Assembly: GCA_964352625.1 (NCBI GenBank) | Contig: CAYGSD010000011.1 | Span: 50,402-114,401 of the forward strand | From: JAAEPI01 sp964352625 | GTDB lineage: Bacteria > Bacteroidota > Bacteroidia > Cytophagales > Cyclobacteriaceae | Direction of reading: 5' to 3' | Length of the DNA: 64,000 bases | Shown: positions 27,052 through 36,429 of the stretch, piece after piece | Layout: every line of letters begins with the position of its first letter | How positions within the stretch are numbered: position 1 is the stretch's first letter | Notes under the pieces: model-generated | Told to the model about the DNA's origin: nothing | Database searches by the model: none | What the model saw: only the letters and a program-made list of their open reading frames with translations | Program-made: the position numbers and the translations under genes

Positions 27052-28415
27052 TGAGTAGTGCAGAGTCAATTATTAGAGAACCTCTGATTACAGGTGGAAA
27101 AACCCTGCATGATGTCACTGAAGATATCGTAAGCAGGGTAGAGCAAAAGCCAACTCCGCTTTGGATGATGGCTATGGCTGTTTCCCTTGGTTTATTGGCA
27201 GTTGGGCTCTACGCCGTATATCTTCTTCTTTGGAATGGTATAGGAATGTGGGGACTGAACAAGACCGTTGGTTGGGCTTGGGACATCACCAACTTTGTTT
27301 GGTGGGTTGGTATAGGTCATGCCGGCACCTTGATTTCAGCGATTCTTTTACTTTTCCGTCAGCGATGGAGAATGTCTATCAATAGAGCGGCTGAAGCGAT
27401 GACAATTTTCGCAGTAATCTGTGCAGCTTTATTCCCGCTGTTACATACTGGTCGTCCTTGGTTAGCAATGTATTGGATGTTCCCTCTTCCAAACACATTT
27501 GGATCCCTTTGGGTGAACTTTAACTCCCCTCTACTTTGGGATGTATTTGCGATTTCGACCTATTTCTCTGTTTCACTGGTATTCTGGTACATCGGTTTGA
27601 TTCCTGATTTCGCTACCATTCGAGACAGAGCAACAAATAAAATTTCTAAAGCCATATACGGAACACTGAGTTTCGGATGGACTGGAGGAGCTAAAACTTG
27701 GTCTCACTACGAGACTGTGGCGTTAGTGTTAGCTGGACTAGCTACTCCGCTTGTATTATCTGTACACACTATTGTATCCTTTGACTTTGCGACTTCAGTA
27801 ATCCCAGGGTGGCATACCACGATTTTCCCTCCATACTTTGTGGCTGGAGCGATCTTCTCTGGTTTTGCAATGGTATTGACACTGCTTTTGGTGACAAGAA
27901 AAGTGTACAAGTTGGAAGACTACATTACAATCCAACATATTGAATTAATGAACATTGTGATCATTATCACGGGTTCGATTGTAGGCGTTGCTTATATCAC
28001 AGAGTTCTTTATAGCATGGTATTCAGGCGTTGAGGCTGAGCATTATGCATTCCTTAACAGGGCTTCTGGACCTTACTGGTGGGCTTACTGGTCGATGATG
28101 ACTTGTAATGTGATTTCACCTCAGTTATTCTGGTTCAAGAAGATTAGAACAAACCTTGCTGCCACGTTTATCATTTCAATCATTGTGAACATTGGAATGT
28201 GGTTCGAGAGATTCGTGATCATTGTGACTTCATTGCATAGAGATTTTCTACCATCAAGCTGGGCCATGTTTTACCCTACGATGGTTGATATTGGAGTATA
28301 CATATTCTCATTTGGCTTGTTCTTCACGGCGTTCTTCCTCTTTGCGAAGTTCTTCCCTGTGATCAACATTGCTGAAGTGAAAAGTATTTTGAAAGTAACC
28401 GGTGAGAAAAAATAA
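27051..28415 (+). CDS. actC: Alternative complex III subunit ActC (NrfD/PsrC-like quinol-binding membrane protein)
   Basis: A 454-residue membrane subunit with about ten helices of the NrfD/PsrC type. This is the family that forms the quinol site and the likely proton path. Typical stretches are WVGIGHAGTLISAILLLFRQRWR, FPLLHTGRPW and FERFVIIVTSLHRDFLPSSW. The start overlaps the actB stop by one base (TAATG), so the two are translationally coupled. It pairs with the homologous ActF. Confidence 0.96.
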   Translation: MSSAESIIREPLITGGKTLHDVTEDIVSRVEQKPTPLWMMAMAVSLGLLAVGLYAVYLLLWNGIGMWGLNKTVGWAWDITNFVWWVGIGHAGTLISAILLLFRQRWRMSINRAAEAMTIFAVICAALFPLLHTGRPWLAMYWMFPLPNTFGSLWVNFNSPLLWDVFAISTYFSVSLVFWYIGLIPDFATIRDRATNKISKAIYGTLSFGWTGGAKTWSHYETVALVLAGLATPLVLSVHTIVSFDFATSVIPGWHTTIFPPYFVAGAIFSGFAMVLTLLLVTRKVYKLEDYITIQHIELMNIVIIITGSIVGVAYITEFFIAWYSGVEAEHYAFLNRASGPYWWAYWSMMTCNVISPQLFWFKKIRTNLAATFIISIIVNIGMWFERFVIIVTSLHRDFLPSSWAMFYPTMVDIGVYIFSFGLFFTAFFLFAKFFPVINIAEVKSILKVTGEKK

Positions 28416-28420
28416 GAGAG

Positions 28421-28948
28421 ATGTCTAACGGAACAAATTACGTATTGGGCGTTTACGAGGACGAGGATGTGCTGAAAGATGCCATTCGACAAGTAAGAGC
28501 CGGAGGTGTGAAGATTGAAGAAGTTTATTCTCCTTTCCCAGTACATGGGATCGAAGATGTGCTGGGCTACAAAAGATCGTGGCTGTCAATCGCGGCTTTC
28601 ATGTTTGGTATACTTGGAACCTCACTCGCATTAACTATGCAAATTGGTATGATGGGAGTTGATTGGCCAATGATCATTGGAGGTAAAGATTTCATTCCGA
28701 TTCCTTCTTTTATTCCAGTAACTTTTGAGATGACGGTCCTTTTGGCGGCATTCGGAATGGTGGGAACCTTCTTTACCATTTCTAATTTGAAGCCATGGGG
28801 ACGACCAAGAATATATGACATTAGAATCACAGATGACAAGCATGTGATGGCAATCGATTTGGATGCCAACTCAATGACCGAATCAGAGATTAAAAGCTTG
28901 GTTCAATCAAGTGGTGCTTCTGAAGTAAACAATAAAACATTTGAATAG
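28421..28948 (+). CDS. actD: Alternative complex III subunit ActD (DUF3341)
   Basis: A 175-residue DUF3341 protein with a soluble N-terminal domain (VLGVYEDEDVLKDAIRQVR), a conserved VYSPFPVHGIED segment and two TM helices (about 55-75 and 97-117). It is a structural subunit of alternative complex III. It begins five bases after actC and ends three bases before actE. Confidence 0.95.
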   Translation: MSNGTNYVLGVYEDEDVLKDAIRQVRAGGVKIEEVYSPFPVHGIEDVLGYKRSWLSIAAFMFGILGTSLALTMQIGMMGVDWPMIIGGKDFIPIPSFIPVTFEMTVLLAAFGMVGTFFTISNLKPWGRPRIYDIRITDDKHVMAIDLDANSMTESEIKSLVQSSGASEVNNKTFE

Positions 28949-28951
28949 TAG

Positions 28952-29563
28952 ATGAAATACCTTCAACATACATTCATTGTCATTCTAGCCGTAGTACTTT
29001 TTACGGGCTGCAAGGCTGGTGGAGATAACCCGGGATTGGAGTTTGCACCCAACATGTATCACTCCACTCCATACGAGGGACTTAGCCAGATCACAGATGA
29101 AGATTATCTATGGGCGGATTCAAATCCGGAAGATGGTCATACAGAGTTTTATAATTCAAACCCTTACAATCCCCATAAGATGACCATGCTTACCCCAGTA
29201 GAGGGAACAGTCAGGAGAGGTCAATATTTACCATATCGTCTTGAGAAGGATGATCTGGAGGCAGCCGCAGCATTGGAGAATCCATTTGAGGGTGATGAAA
29301 ATGTGATTAAAGATGGAAAGGCATTGTATATGCGCTTTTGTGAGCATTGTCATGGAGAAAAAGGAATGGGTGATGGTTTGGTGGCACCAGTTTATTTGGG
29401 TGTGCCTGCATACAATGCCGGAGCTACTAAAGATTTATCAGCGGGTCATGTTTTTCATGTGATCACGCACGGAATTAGACGAATGGGTGCACACGGATCT
29501 CAACTAAGTGAAGAAGAGAGATGGAAGATTGTATCGTTTGTTCAAACATTGCAAAAACAATAA
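28952..29563 (+). CDS. actE: Alternative complex III subunit ActE (mono-heme cytochrome c lipoprotein)
   Basis: A 203-residue lipoprotein: the signal sequence ends in a lipobox (LFTGC, Cys20). The heme site is CEHCHGEKGMGDG (about residue 130), and a Met axial ligand is probably in RRMGAHG. ActE carries electrons within the complex or out to the oxidase from the periplasmic face. The two lipid anchors, ActB and ActE, agree with what is known for this complex in other Bacteroidota. Confidence 0.95.
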   Translation: MKYLQHTFIVILAVVLFTGCKAGGDNPGLEFAPNMYHSTPYEGLSQITDEDYLWADSNPEDGHTEFYNSNPYNPHKMTMLTPVEGTVRRGQYLPYRLEKDDLEAAAALENPFEGDENVIKDGKALYMRFCEHCHGEKGMGDGLVAPVYLGVPAYNAGATKDLSAGHVFHVITHGIRRMGAHGSQLSEEERWKIVSFVQTLQKQ

Positions 29564-29575
29564 AATCTAACTCGA

Positions 29576-30934
29576 GTGAACACAGGAGACGAAAGATTTG
29601 AATTTACAGCCAAGGCGAAAAAAAACCTGATAATTACTATTGTCATCGGGTTGGTTCTTGCAATAATTGGAGTGTTTGCCATCCGATCTGGTGGTGGTCA
29701 TGGAGATGAAGGACATGGAGACGGGCACGAAGTGGTTGCCAAATCTCATGATGCCGGGCATAACGAGGCAACCGGAGATCATTCTAGTGGTGAAGATGCG
29801 CATGGAGACGGTGGACATCACGCCGAAACTGCTCCATGGTTGAAGAGAGTTTATTCTAACCTATGGATTAACACGGTGTTTTTTGCTGGATTAGGCTTGA
29901 TTGGAGTCTTCTTCTTTGCAATACAATATGCTGCTCAAGCAGGATGGTCAGCTGGTATTAAAAGAATTCCATTGGCATTTGGAGCATGGCTTCCAATTGC
30001 GTTTCTATTGATTTTGGTTATGTTTTTCGTGGCTGGTAGTGACCTGTTTCACTGGACCCATGCTAGTGCATTTGTCGGTGACGCCATCATGACCAAAAAA
30101 GCTCCGTTTTTCTACTGGCCACTGAGCCCTGAGAGTGGAGTTCCTGCATTTTGGCTGGGAAGATTGATCTTATTCTTTGGTGTATGGTACTTATTCTTTA
30201 CCAAACTAAGAAAATTGGCTTTGGCTGAAGATATCGAAGCAGGAACGGACAAATGGGTCAGAATGAGAAAGCTGTCTGCTGGGTTCCTTGTGTTCTTTGC
30301 ATTTTCGTCATCGATTGCCTCTTGGGATTGGGTGATGTCTATTGATACACACTGGTTTAGTACCATGTTTGGGTGGTACAACTTTGCCAGCTGGTGGGTC
30401 GCTGGTTTGGCCCTTACCACTTTCTTGGTGGTGATGATGAAAGAGAAAGGTCTGTTGGCGGTTGTCAATGAGAACCACATACATGACCTGGGTAAATTTG
30501 TGTTTGCATTCAGTATTTTCTGGACATACATCTGGTTTTCACAATTCCTTCTTATCTACTATGCACACATACCTGAGGAGACTGTTTACTTCATGGATAG
30601 ATGGAAAGGGCCGTATTCTGGAGTGTTCTATTTCAATTTGATAATAAATTTCTTCTTCCCGTTCCTTGTCCTTATGACTAGAGATGCGAAAAGACATACA
30701 AGAATTTTGAAAGTGGTTTGTCCTGCTATTGTTTTTGGACATTGGATGGATTTCTATTTAATGATCACTCCGGGAACCTTAAAATTCGAAGGCGGGTTCG
30801 GTTTCTTAGAAGTAGGTTTGATTATGGTATTCCTAGGTTCTTTCCTTTATGTCGTGCTAAGACAAATTGCGAAAGCACCTCTTTATGCAAAGAATCATCC
30901 TATGTTGGAAGAAAGTTTACATCACCACATTTAA
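29576..30934 (+). CDS. actF: Alternative complex III subunit ActF (ActC homologue) with a histidine-rich loop
   Basis: A 452-residue polytopic subunit of the NrfD type, about ten helices, paired with ActC. It starts with GTG at 29576; the following residues NTGDERFEFT are family-like and no better ATG exists. Between TM1 and TM2 is an insertion of about 46 residues with nine histidines plus many Gly, Asp and Glu (GGGHGDEGHGDGH and on). This may bind metal or may be a flexible linker. It ends 18 bases before coxB. Confidence 0.94.
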   Translation: MNTGDERFEFTAKAKKNLIITIVIGLVLAIIGVFAIRSGGGHGDEGHGDGHEVVAKSHDAGHNEATGDHSSGEDAHGDGGHHAETAPWLKRVYSNLWINTVFFAGLGLIGVFFFAIQYAAQAGWSAGIKRIPLAFGAWLPIAFLLILVMFFVAGSDLFHWTHASAFVGDAIMTKKAPFFYWPLSPESGVPAFWLGRLILFFGVWYLFFTKLRKLALAEDIEAGTDKWVRMRKLSAGFLVFFAFSSSIASWDWVMSIDTHWFSTMFGWYNFASWWVAGLALTTFLVVMMKEKGLLAVVNENHIHDLGKFVFAFSIFWTYIWFSQFLLIYYAHIPEETVYFMDRWKGPYSGVFYFNLIINFFFPFLVLMTRDAKRHTRILKVVCPAIVFGHWMDFYLMITPGTLKFEGGFGFLEVGLIMVFLGSFLYVVLRQIAKAPLYAKNHPMLEESLHHHI

Positions 30935-30952
30935 TAATTAAGAACTAAAGAA

Positions 30953-32077
30953 ATGAGTAACCTGTTCATAGTTGCCTTAATTCTGATCGTAGCGGTAGTA
31001 TTGGTGATATTCAGGGTATCTACTTTGGTAGGTATTGTTAGAGGCGAAACCAACAAGAGAGTTTCAAGCGGGAATAAAATTCAGGCTGCAATGCTCCTTG
31101 GATTTTTAATTTTGGGTGTAGGAGCTTTCTTCTACTATTCATTCATGGGTGGTGTAGATAAGTATGTTCAGCCATTGGCCTCTGAACATGGAGCAGTCAC
31201 AGATCAACTGTTTTGGATCACCATGGCGATATGTATTTTCGTCTTCATTCTAACTCAAATCTTCCTCTTTGGATTTGCTTTTAAATACCAATATAAGGAG
31301 GACAGAAAGGCGGATTTTTATCCACACAATAATAAACTTGAAATTATCTGGACAGTAATTCCAGCTATCGTGTTGGCAATTTTGATTTTCTCAGGGTTGA
31401 AAGAGTGGTTCAAAGTGACAGGACCAGTGCCGGATGATCAGGAGGCAGCTATCGTTGAGGTCATGGGCTATCAGTACGCTTGGGCGTTCCGCTACGGTGG
31501 TAGTTTTGATGGTGAAATTGGTTCCTATGATTTTAGAAAAATTGACGTGACCAATCAGATGGGGATTGATTTCACGGATGAAAAGGCATTCGATGATTTT
31601 ATGTCGGGTCAATTGGTAATTCCTAAGGGTCGTCCGGTGGAACTAAAAATAAGAGCAAGGGATGTCATTCATTCCGTATATAATCCTCATTTCAGAATTC
31701 AAATGAACGCAGTTCCTGGACATCCGACCAGAATGTGGTTCGTGCCAACCAAAACAACGGATGAGATGCGAGTAGAAACCGGAAATCCGGAATTTGAATA
31801 CGAATTAGTTTGCAATAAAATATGTGGACGGAACCACTTCGGGATGCGAGCGATCATCAAGGTGGTAGAGGCCGACGAATACGATACATGGTATGCTGCT
31901 CAATCGGCATGGTTGCAGGGTAATCCTGAATATTTGGAACAAGTGCCTGAAGCATTGAGGGAAGCAGCAAAAATCGCTGCTCAAATAGAAGATGAGCCAG
32001 CAATGGCTGAAGAAGGGTCTGGCGAAATGTCAGATGAAGTAACAGAAGTAGTAGAGGAAGAATCAACGATTTTATAA
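30953..32077 (+). CDS. coxB: Cytochrome c oxidase subunit II
   Basis: A 374-residue subunit that accepts electrons at the CuA centre. Membrane helices lie at the N-terminus and before the cupredoxin domain. CuA ligands are seen as the upstream His in DVIHSVYNPHF and as CNKICGRNHFGM (first Cys about residue 287). The C-terminus is an acidic tail and not a cytochrome c domain, so this is not a caa3-type subunit II. Electrons must come from ActA, ActE or a free cytochrome. Confidence 0.96.
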   Translation: MSNLFIVALILIVAVVLVIFRVSTLVGIVRGETNKRVSSGNKIQAAMLLGFLILGVGAFFYYSFMGGVDKYVQPLASEHGAVTDQLFWITMAICIFVFILTQIFLFGFAFKYQYKEDRKADFYPHNNKLEIIWTVIPAIVLAILIFSGLKEWFKVTGPVPDDQEAAIVEVMGYQYAWAFRYGGSFDGEIGSYDFRKIDVTNQMGIDFTDEKAFDDFMSGQLVIPKGRPVELKIRARDVIHSVYNPHFRIQMNAVPGHPTRMWFVPTKTTDEMRVETGNPEFEYELVCNKICGRNHFGMRAIIKVVEADEYDTWYAAQSAWLQGNPEYLEQVPEALREAAKIAAQIEDEPAMAEEGSGEMSDEVTEVVEEESTIL

Positions 32078-32086
32078 TTATAAGAG

Positions 32087-33967
32087 ATGTCAGCAACTGG
32101 TGAACATATAGCACACGACGATCACGCACATGATGAGCATCATGAGCAAGGCTTTGTGTCAAAGTATATTTTCTCCACAGATCACAAGATGATCGCAAAA
32201 CAATTCCTGATTACAGGAATTTTTTGGGCGATTCTTGGTGGAGCCATGTCTGTTATTTTCAGAATTCAGCTTGGGTTTCCAGGCACTGATATTTCATGGT
32301 TGAAGCCTATTCTTGGTAAGTGGGTACTTGAAACCGGCGAATTAGATCCAGAGTTTTACCTAGCACTGGTGACTATGCACGGCACCATCATGGTGTTTTT
32401 TGTGCTCACAGCAGGCCTTAGTGGTACTTTTTCTAATTTCTTGATTCCATTGCAAATCGGAGCAAGAGATATGGCATCAGGGTTTATGAACATGCTATCA
32501 TACTGGTTTTTCTTTGCATCCAGTGTAGTTATGTTTATTTCACTTTTCATGGAGACTGGGCCTGCTGGAGGTGGGTGGACTATTTATCCTCCATTGAGTG
32601 CTCTGCCGCAAGCCATTCAGGGATCTGGTATTGGAATGACCCTCTGGTTAGTTTCTATGGCACTTTTCATTGCTTCATCCTTACTTGGAGGTATCAACTA
32701 CGTAACTACTGTGATCAACCTCAGAACAGAGGGGATGACTTTCACAAGACTACCACTTACGATTTGGGCATTCTTCATTACTGCTGTAATTGGAATTCTT
32801 TCTTTCCCGGTCCTATTGTCAGCTGCTCTTCTTTTGATCTTTGACAGGTCTTTCGGTACGAGTTTCTACTTATCTGAAATCTTCATTAACGGAGAAGCTC
32901 TTCCAAATATTGGAGGTAGCCCAATATTGTATCAGCATTTGTTCTGGTTTTTAGGACACCCTGAGGTATACATTGTTTTGTTGCCTGCACTGGGTATTAC
33001 TTCTGAGATTATTTCAACTAATTCAAGAAAGCCAATCTTTGGTTATCGAGCTATGATTGGCTCTATTTTGGCCATTGCTTTCCTTTCGTTTATTGTTTGG
33101 GCTCACCACATGTTCGTATCTGGTTTGAATCCATTCCTTGGCGGAATCTTCATGCTCTTGACTTTGATCATTGCGGTACCTTCTGCAGTTAAAGCATTTA
33201 ACTACATCACCACACTTTGGCGTGGCAACATTGTCTTTACCACGGGGATGCTGTTTTCCATCGGGCTGGTGTCCTTTTTCATCTCCGGAGGACTCACGGG
33301 GCTCTTCTTGGGGAATGCTGTGCTGGATATTAACCTGCATGACACCTATTTTGTGGTGGCGCATTTTCACCTAGTGATGGGTAGTGCATCTTTCTTTGGG
33401 TTGCTTGCTGGTGTATACCATTGGTTCCCGAAAATGTTTGGTCGAATGATGGATGATAAGCTCGGTAAGATTCACTTCTGGATGACCTTTATTGGTGTTT
33501 ACTTAGTTTTCTTCCCACTCCACTACATCGGGATGGCTGGTTTCCCAAGAAGATATTATTCCTTCACAAGCTTTGATGCTTTCAGCACGCATGTGGATTT
33601 GAATATGTTCGTAAGTGTTGCTGCGATTATAACCTTCGGAGCGCAGTTTATCTTCCTATTCAACTTCTTCTATAGCATTGCAAGAGGACGAAAAGCACCT
33701 GCAAATCCATGGAGATCAAATACACTGGAATGGTCTACACCACGAGTACCAGGTCATGGTAACTGGGTGGGAGCAATTCCAAAGGTTTACCGATGGCCTT
33801 ACGATTACAGTAAGCCAGGATCTGAGGAAGATTTTATCCCTCAGTATGTTCCCCTTTCTCATACCCCAGAGTCAAATTTGGAACATGAAAAGGCAGAGGC
33901 GGAAAAAGAGGAGTTGGAAGGAGTAGAAATCCCGCATGTCGTACCAGAAAAAATTTCTGAGGTTTAA
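32087..33967 (+). CDS. coxA: Cytochrome c oxidase subunit I (heme-copper, A-type)
   Basis: A 626-residue catalytic subunit with at least twelve helices, holding heme a and the heme a3-CuB site. Seen are the low-spin heme His in TMHGTIMVFF, the HPEVYIVLLPALG loop (CuB His, channel Glu, cross-linked Tyr), WAHHMF (CuB His pair) and HDTYFVVAHFHLVMG (heme ligands). The Glu in HPEV marks an A1-type oxidase. The N-terminus is His/Asp-rich (HIAHDDHAHDEHHEQ). The last 32 bases overlap ctaA. Confidence 0.97.
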   Translation: MSATGEHIAHDDHAHDEHHEQGFVSKYIFSTDHKMIAKQFLITGIFWAILGGAMSVIFRIQLGFPGTDISWLKPILGKWVLETGELDPEFYLALVTMHGTIMVFFVLTAGLSGTFSNFLIPLQIGARDMASGFMNMLSYWFFFASSVVMFISLFMETGPAGGGWTIYPPLSALPQAIQGSGIGMTLWLVSMALFIASSLLGGINYVTTVINLRTEGMTFTRLPLTIWAFFITAVIGILSFPVLLSAALLLIFDRSFGTSFYLSEIFINGEALPNIGGSPILYQHLFWFLGHPEVYIVLLPALGITSEIISTNSRKPIFGYRAMIGSILAIAFLSFIVWAHHMFVSGLNPFLGGIFMLLTLIIAVPSAVKAFNYITTLWRGNIVFTTGMLFSIGLVSFFISGGLTGLFLGNAVLDINLHDTYFVVAHFHLVMGSASFFGLLAGVYHWFPKMFGRMMDDKLGKIHFWMTFIGVYLVFFPLHYIGMAGFPRRYYSFTSFDAFSTHVDLNMFVSVAAIITFGAQFIFLFNFFYSIARGRKAPANPWRSNTLEWSTPRVPGHGNWVGAIPKVYRWPYDYSKPGSEEDFIPQYVPLSHTPESNLEHEKAEAEKEELEGVEIPHVVPEKISEV

Positions 33968-34943
33968 TTTTCTCACGATAGTATCGGTATATGTGCTGAT
34001 ACTTGTAGGAGGGCTTGTAAGGAGTTTGGGTGCTGGAATGGGCTGCCCGGATTGGCCAAAATGCTTTGGAGAGTACATACCTCCAACTTCTGCTGCTGAA
34101 CTTCCCGAGAACTACGAAGCTATCTTTCTTCAGGAAAGACTTGAGAATAATCTTCGTCTTGCAAATACACTGAGTACAATAGGTTTTGATGGCTTGGCTG
34201 AGCGAGTGCGCGACGATCAAGATATTCTCAAAACCGAGCCATTTCACGCAACCAAGGCGTGGGTGGAATATGCCAACAGATTGGTAGGAGTGCTGATCGG
34301 AATATTCGTCTTCTTCAACATGGTATTTTCCTGGACTCAAAGAAACCTCAGCTGGCTTATACCAATTTTAGGCGTTAGTATTTTCCTTTTAACAGGCTTT
34401 CAAGGCTGGGTTGGGTCATTGGTTGTGTCTACCAATTTGCTGCCCGGCTTTATTACATTTCATATGATGCTTGCACTGCTCATTGTTGTCTTACTTGTCT
34501 GGATGAGGGTGATATCGAAATCTGAAGAAAAGTATAAGGTAGATAAGTGGAGTAAAGCGATAATTGGGGCCTTATTCGTGTTGTTGATTCCGCAGGTGAT
34601 TACGGGCACATTGACTAGGGAGCAAGTGGATGTTATTTTGAAATCAGGAATCATGCGTGCGGATTTGGTGGCTGAATTAAGCGGAAGCTATTTTGTCCAT
34701 AGAAGCTATTCTTGGTTACTTCTTATAGTTTCGATTTTTGCTTTTATAAGATTAAGAAGAGCGGGTATTTCGAATGGAGCAATGACAATTCTGATGCTTG
34801 TTCTCGCAGAATTCGCAATTGGAATCACTATGATTTTCGGAGGAATGCCTGTATTTCTACAACCTGTTCATTTGGTATTGGCCACCGTACTCTTCGGCAT
34901 TGTGTTTTACTTATTTTTGCAACTCAAAACTGTAAGAAGTTAG
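33936..34943 (+). CDS. ctaA: Heme A synthase (CtaA/Cox15)
   Basis: A 335-residue eight-helix membrane enzyme that oxidises the heme O methyl group to give heme A for CoxA. N-terminal features are GGLVRSLGAGMGCPDWPKCFG with the conserved Cys pair, then EYANRLVGVLIG (heme His/Glu region), GWVGSLVVSTNLLPGFITFHM and the late FVHRSYSW and QPVHLVLATVLFG histidines. It starts inside the coxA reading frame (32-base overlap) and its stop shares a base with the ctaB start (TAGTG). Confidence 0.94.
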   Translation: MSYQKKFLRFNFLTIVSVYVLILVGGLVRSLGAGMGCPDWPKCFGEYIPPTSAAELPENYEAIFLQERLENNLRLANTLSTIGFDGLAERVRDDQDILKTEPFHATKAWVEYANRLVGVLIGIFVFFNMVFSWTQRNLSWLIPILGVSIFLLTGFQGWVGSLVVSTNLLPGFITFHMMLALLIVVLLVWMRVISKSEEKYKVDKWSKAIIGALFVLLIPQVITGTLTREQVDVILKSGIMRADLVAELSGSYFVHRSYSWLLLIVSIFAFIRLRRAGISNGAMTILMLVLAEFAIGITMIFGGMPVFLQPVHLVLATVLFGIVFYLFLQLKTVRS

Positions 34944-35827
34944 TGGAAGTAGCAGGTACCTATTCGACATCAATCAAAATCAGAGCGGCTTGGGAGCTCC
35001 TAAAGCCTCGGTTATCCTTTTTGGTGGCCTTTTCTTCAGGTTTTGGTTACATCCTTGCTACATCGGGAAGTATAGACTGGCTGATCCTTGCTACGTTAAT
35101 GCTTGGTGGGTATTTGGTTTCCGGCTCTTCAGTTATTATCAATCAGATCATAGAGCGTAAGTATGACGCGCTGATGTCCAGAACTGCCAACAGACCAATA
35201 CCGAGTGGTAGGTTGTCGGTAGACGAAGCAATTTTAGTGGCGATAATTAGTGGTGTTGGCGGGCTAGGTATTTTGTGGTTGGTTACAAATCCGGTCACTG
35301 TGTTACTTTCATTTGTATCCTTGATACTCTACGCATTTGTCTATACGCCACTAAAGCGTGTAGGTCCAGTGGCAGTTTTTGTCGGAGCGATTCCGGGTGC
35401 ACTTCCTCCCTTCATAGGATGGGTGGCAGCCACAGGCACCATGGGCTATGAGCCGGGTATTCTTTTTGGAATTCAGTTTATCTGGCAGTTTCCACACTTT
35501 TGGGCTATTGCCTGGGTGTCTGATGAAGATTATAAAAAGGCAGGATTTAAGCTATTGCCAAATGGGGGAAGAAAGGATTTTACGACGGCAGTGAATATCA
35601 TGATTTATACGCTGTTTCTGTTGCCACTTGGTTTGTTGCCAGCCTATTTCGGGATTACGGGACTAACTAGTGCAATTGTTGCGACGGTTTGCGGAATTCT
35701 ATTCCTAGCTCAGACGTTTACTTTGATGAAAGACAATTCTCGTAAATCAGCTTTACGTATCATGTTCGGGTCTTTCATTTATTTACCAATTGTTCAAATC
35801 GCATTTTTACTAGACAAATTACCATGA
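34943..35827 (+). CDS. ctaB: Protoheme IX farnesyltransferase (heme O synthase, CtaB/Cox10)
   Basis: Adds the farnesyl tail to heme B, the step before CtaA. The 294-residue, roughly nine-helix UbiA-family protein shows the Mg-prenyl motif NQIIERKYDALMSRTANRP, and FVYTPLKRVGPVAVFVGAIPGALPP as second signature. I start at the GTG at 34943, directly overlapping the ctaA stop. The reading frame is open further upstream, but those residues are out-of-frame ctaA. Its last bases overlap the next gene by four. Confidence 0.95.
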   Translation: MEVAGTYSTSIKIRAAWELLKPRLSFLVAFSSGFGYILATSGSIDWLILATLMLGGYLVSGSSVIINQIIERKYDALMSRTANRPIPSGRLSVDEAILVAIISGVGGLGILWLVTNPVTVLLSFVSLILYAFVYTPLKRVGPVAVFVGAIPGALPPFIGWVAATGTMGYEPGILFGIQFIWQFPHFWAIAWVSDEDYKKAGFKLLPNGGRKDFTTAVNIMIYTLFLLPLGLLPAYFGITGLTSAIVATVCGILFLAQTFTLMKDNSRKSALRIMFGSFIYLPIVQIAFLLDKLP

Positions 35828-36411
35828 GCGAATTAACGACAGACCTTCCTATAAAACCAAGTGAGCAGGTGCGAAGTATGCATCCGAAGAAGTTTGCTAT
35901 GTGGCTGTTTATAGTCACAGTGGTCATGATTTTCATTTCTTTGTCAAGCGCCTACATTGTGAAAAAAGGGGCGGGAAACTGGCAGTACATTGAATTGCCG
36001 AGCCTTTTCCAACTTACAACTGGAATTATCTTGCTAAGTAGTGTGACAATGCATTTTGCTTATATAGCTGCCAAACGAAACAACCTGTTCAATATCCGAT
36101 TGGGTGTTTTGGTTACTGCCTTTCTGGCTGTTGGTTTTATCATTGGTCAATGGAATGCATGGTCGCAATTAGTGGATAGTGGTGCTTTTTTCGTTGGAAA
36201 TCCAGCCGGATCGTTCATTTATGTTTTCACGGGCTTACACATTGCACACCTTCTTGGTGGCATCATATTTCTTCTAATTGTACTAGTAAGTGCTTTCAAA
36301 TATCAGGTTCATTCAAAAAGATTGGCAAGAATTGAAATGTGCACCACTTATTGGCACTTTTTAGGTGGACTTTGGTTGTATTTATACATATTTTTGATCA
36401 TCAATAATTAA
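35824..36411 (+). CDS. Cytochrome c oxidase subunit III-family protein, short form
   Basis: A 195-residue five-helix protein of the COX3 family: FAMWLFIVTVVMIFISLSSAY at the start, FIYVFTGLHIAHLLGG in the middle and CTTYWHFLGGLWLYLYIFL at the end. It is shorter than the adjacent 244-residue paralogue. Tandem short and long subunit III genes are usual in Bacteroidota operons of this kind. Overlap with ctaB is ATGA. Confidence 0.92.
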   Translation: MSELTTDLPIKPSEQVRSMHPKKFAMWLFIVTVVMIFISLSSAYIVKKGAGNWQYIELPSLFQLTTGIILLSSVTMHFAYIAAKRNNLFNIRLGVLVTAFLAVGFIIGQWNAWSQLVDSGAFFVGNPAGSFIYVFTGLHIAHLLGGIIFLLIVLVSAFKYQVHSKRLARIEMCTTYWHFLGGLWLYLYIFLIINN

Positions 36412-36429
36412 TCCCTAACCTATCACGAC

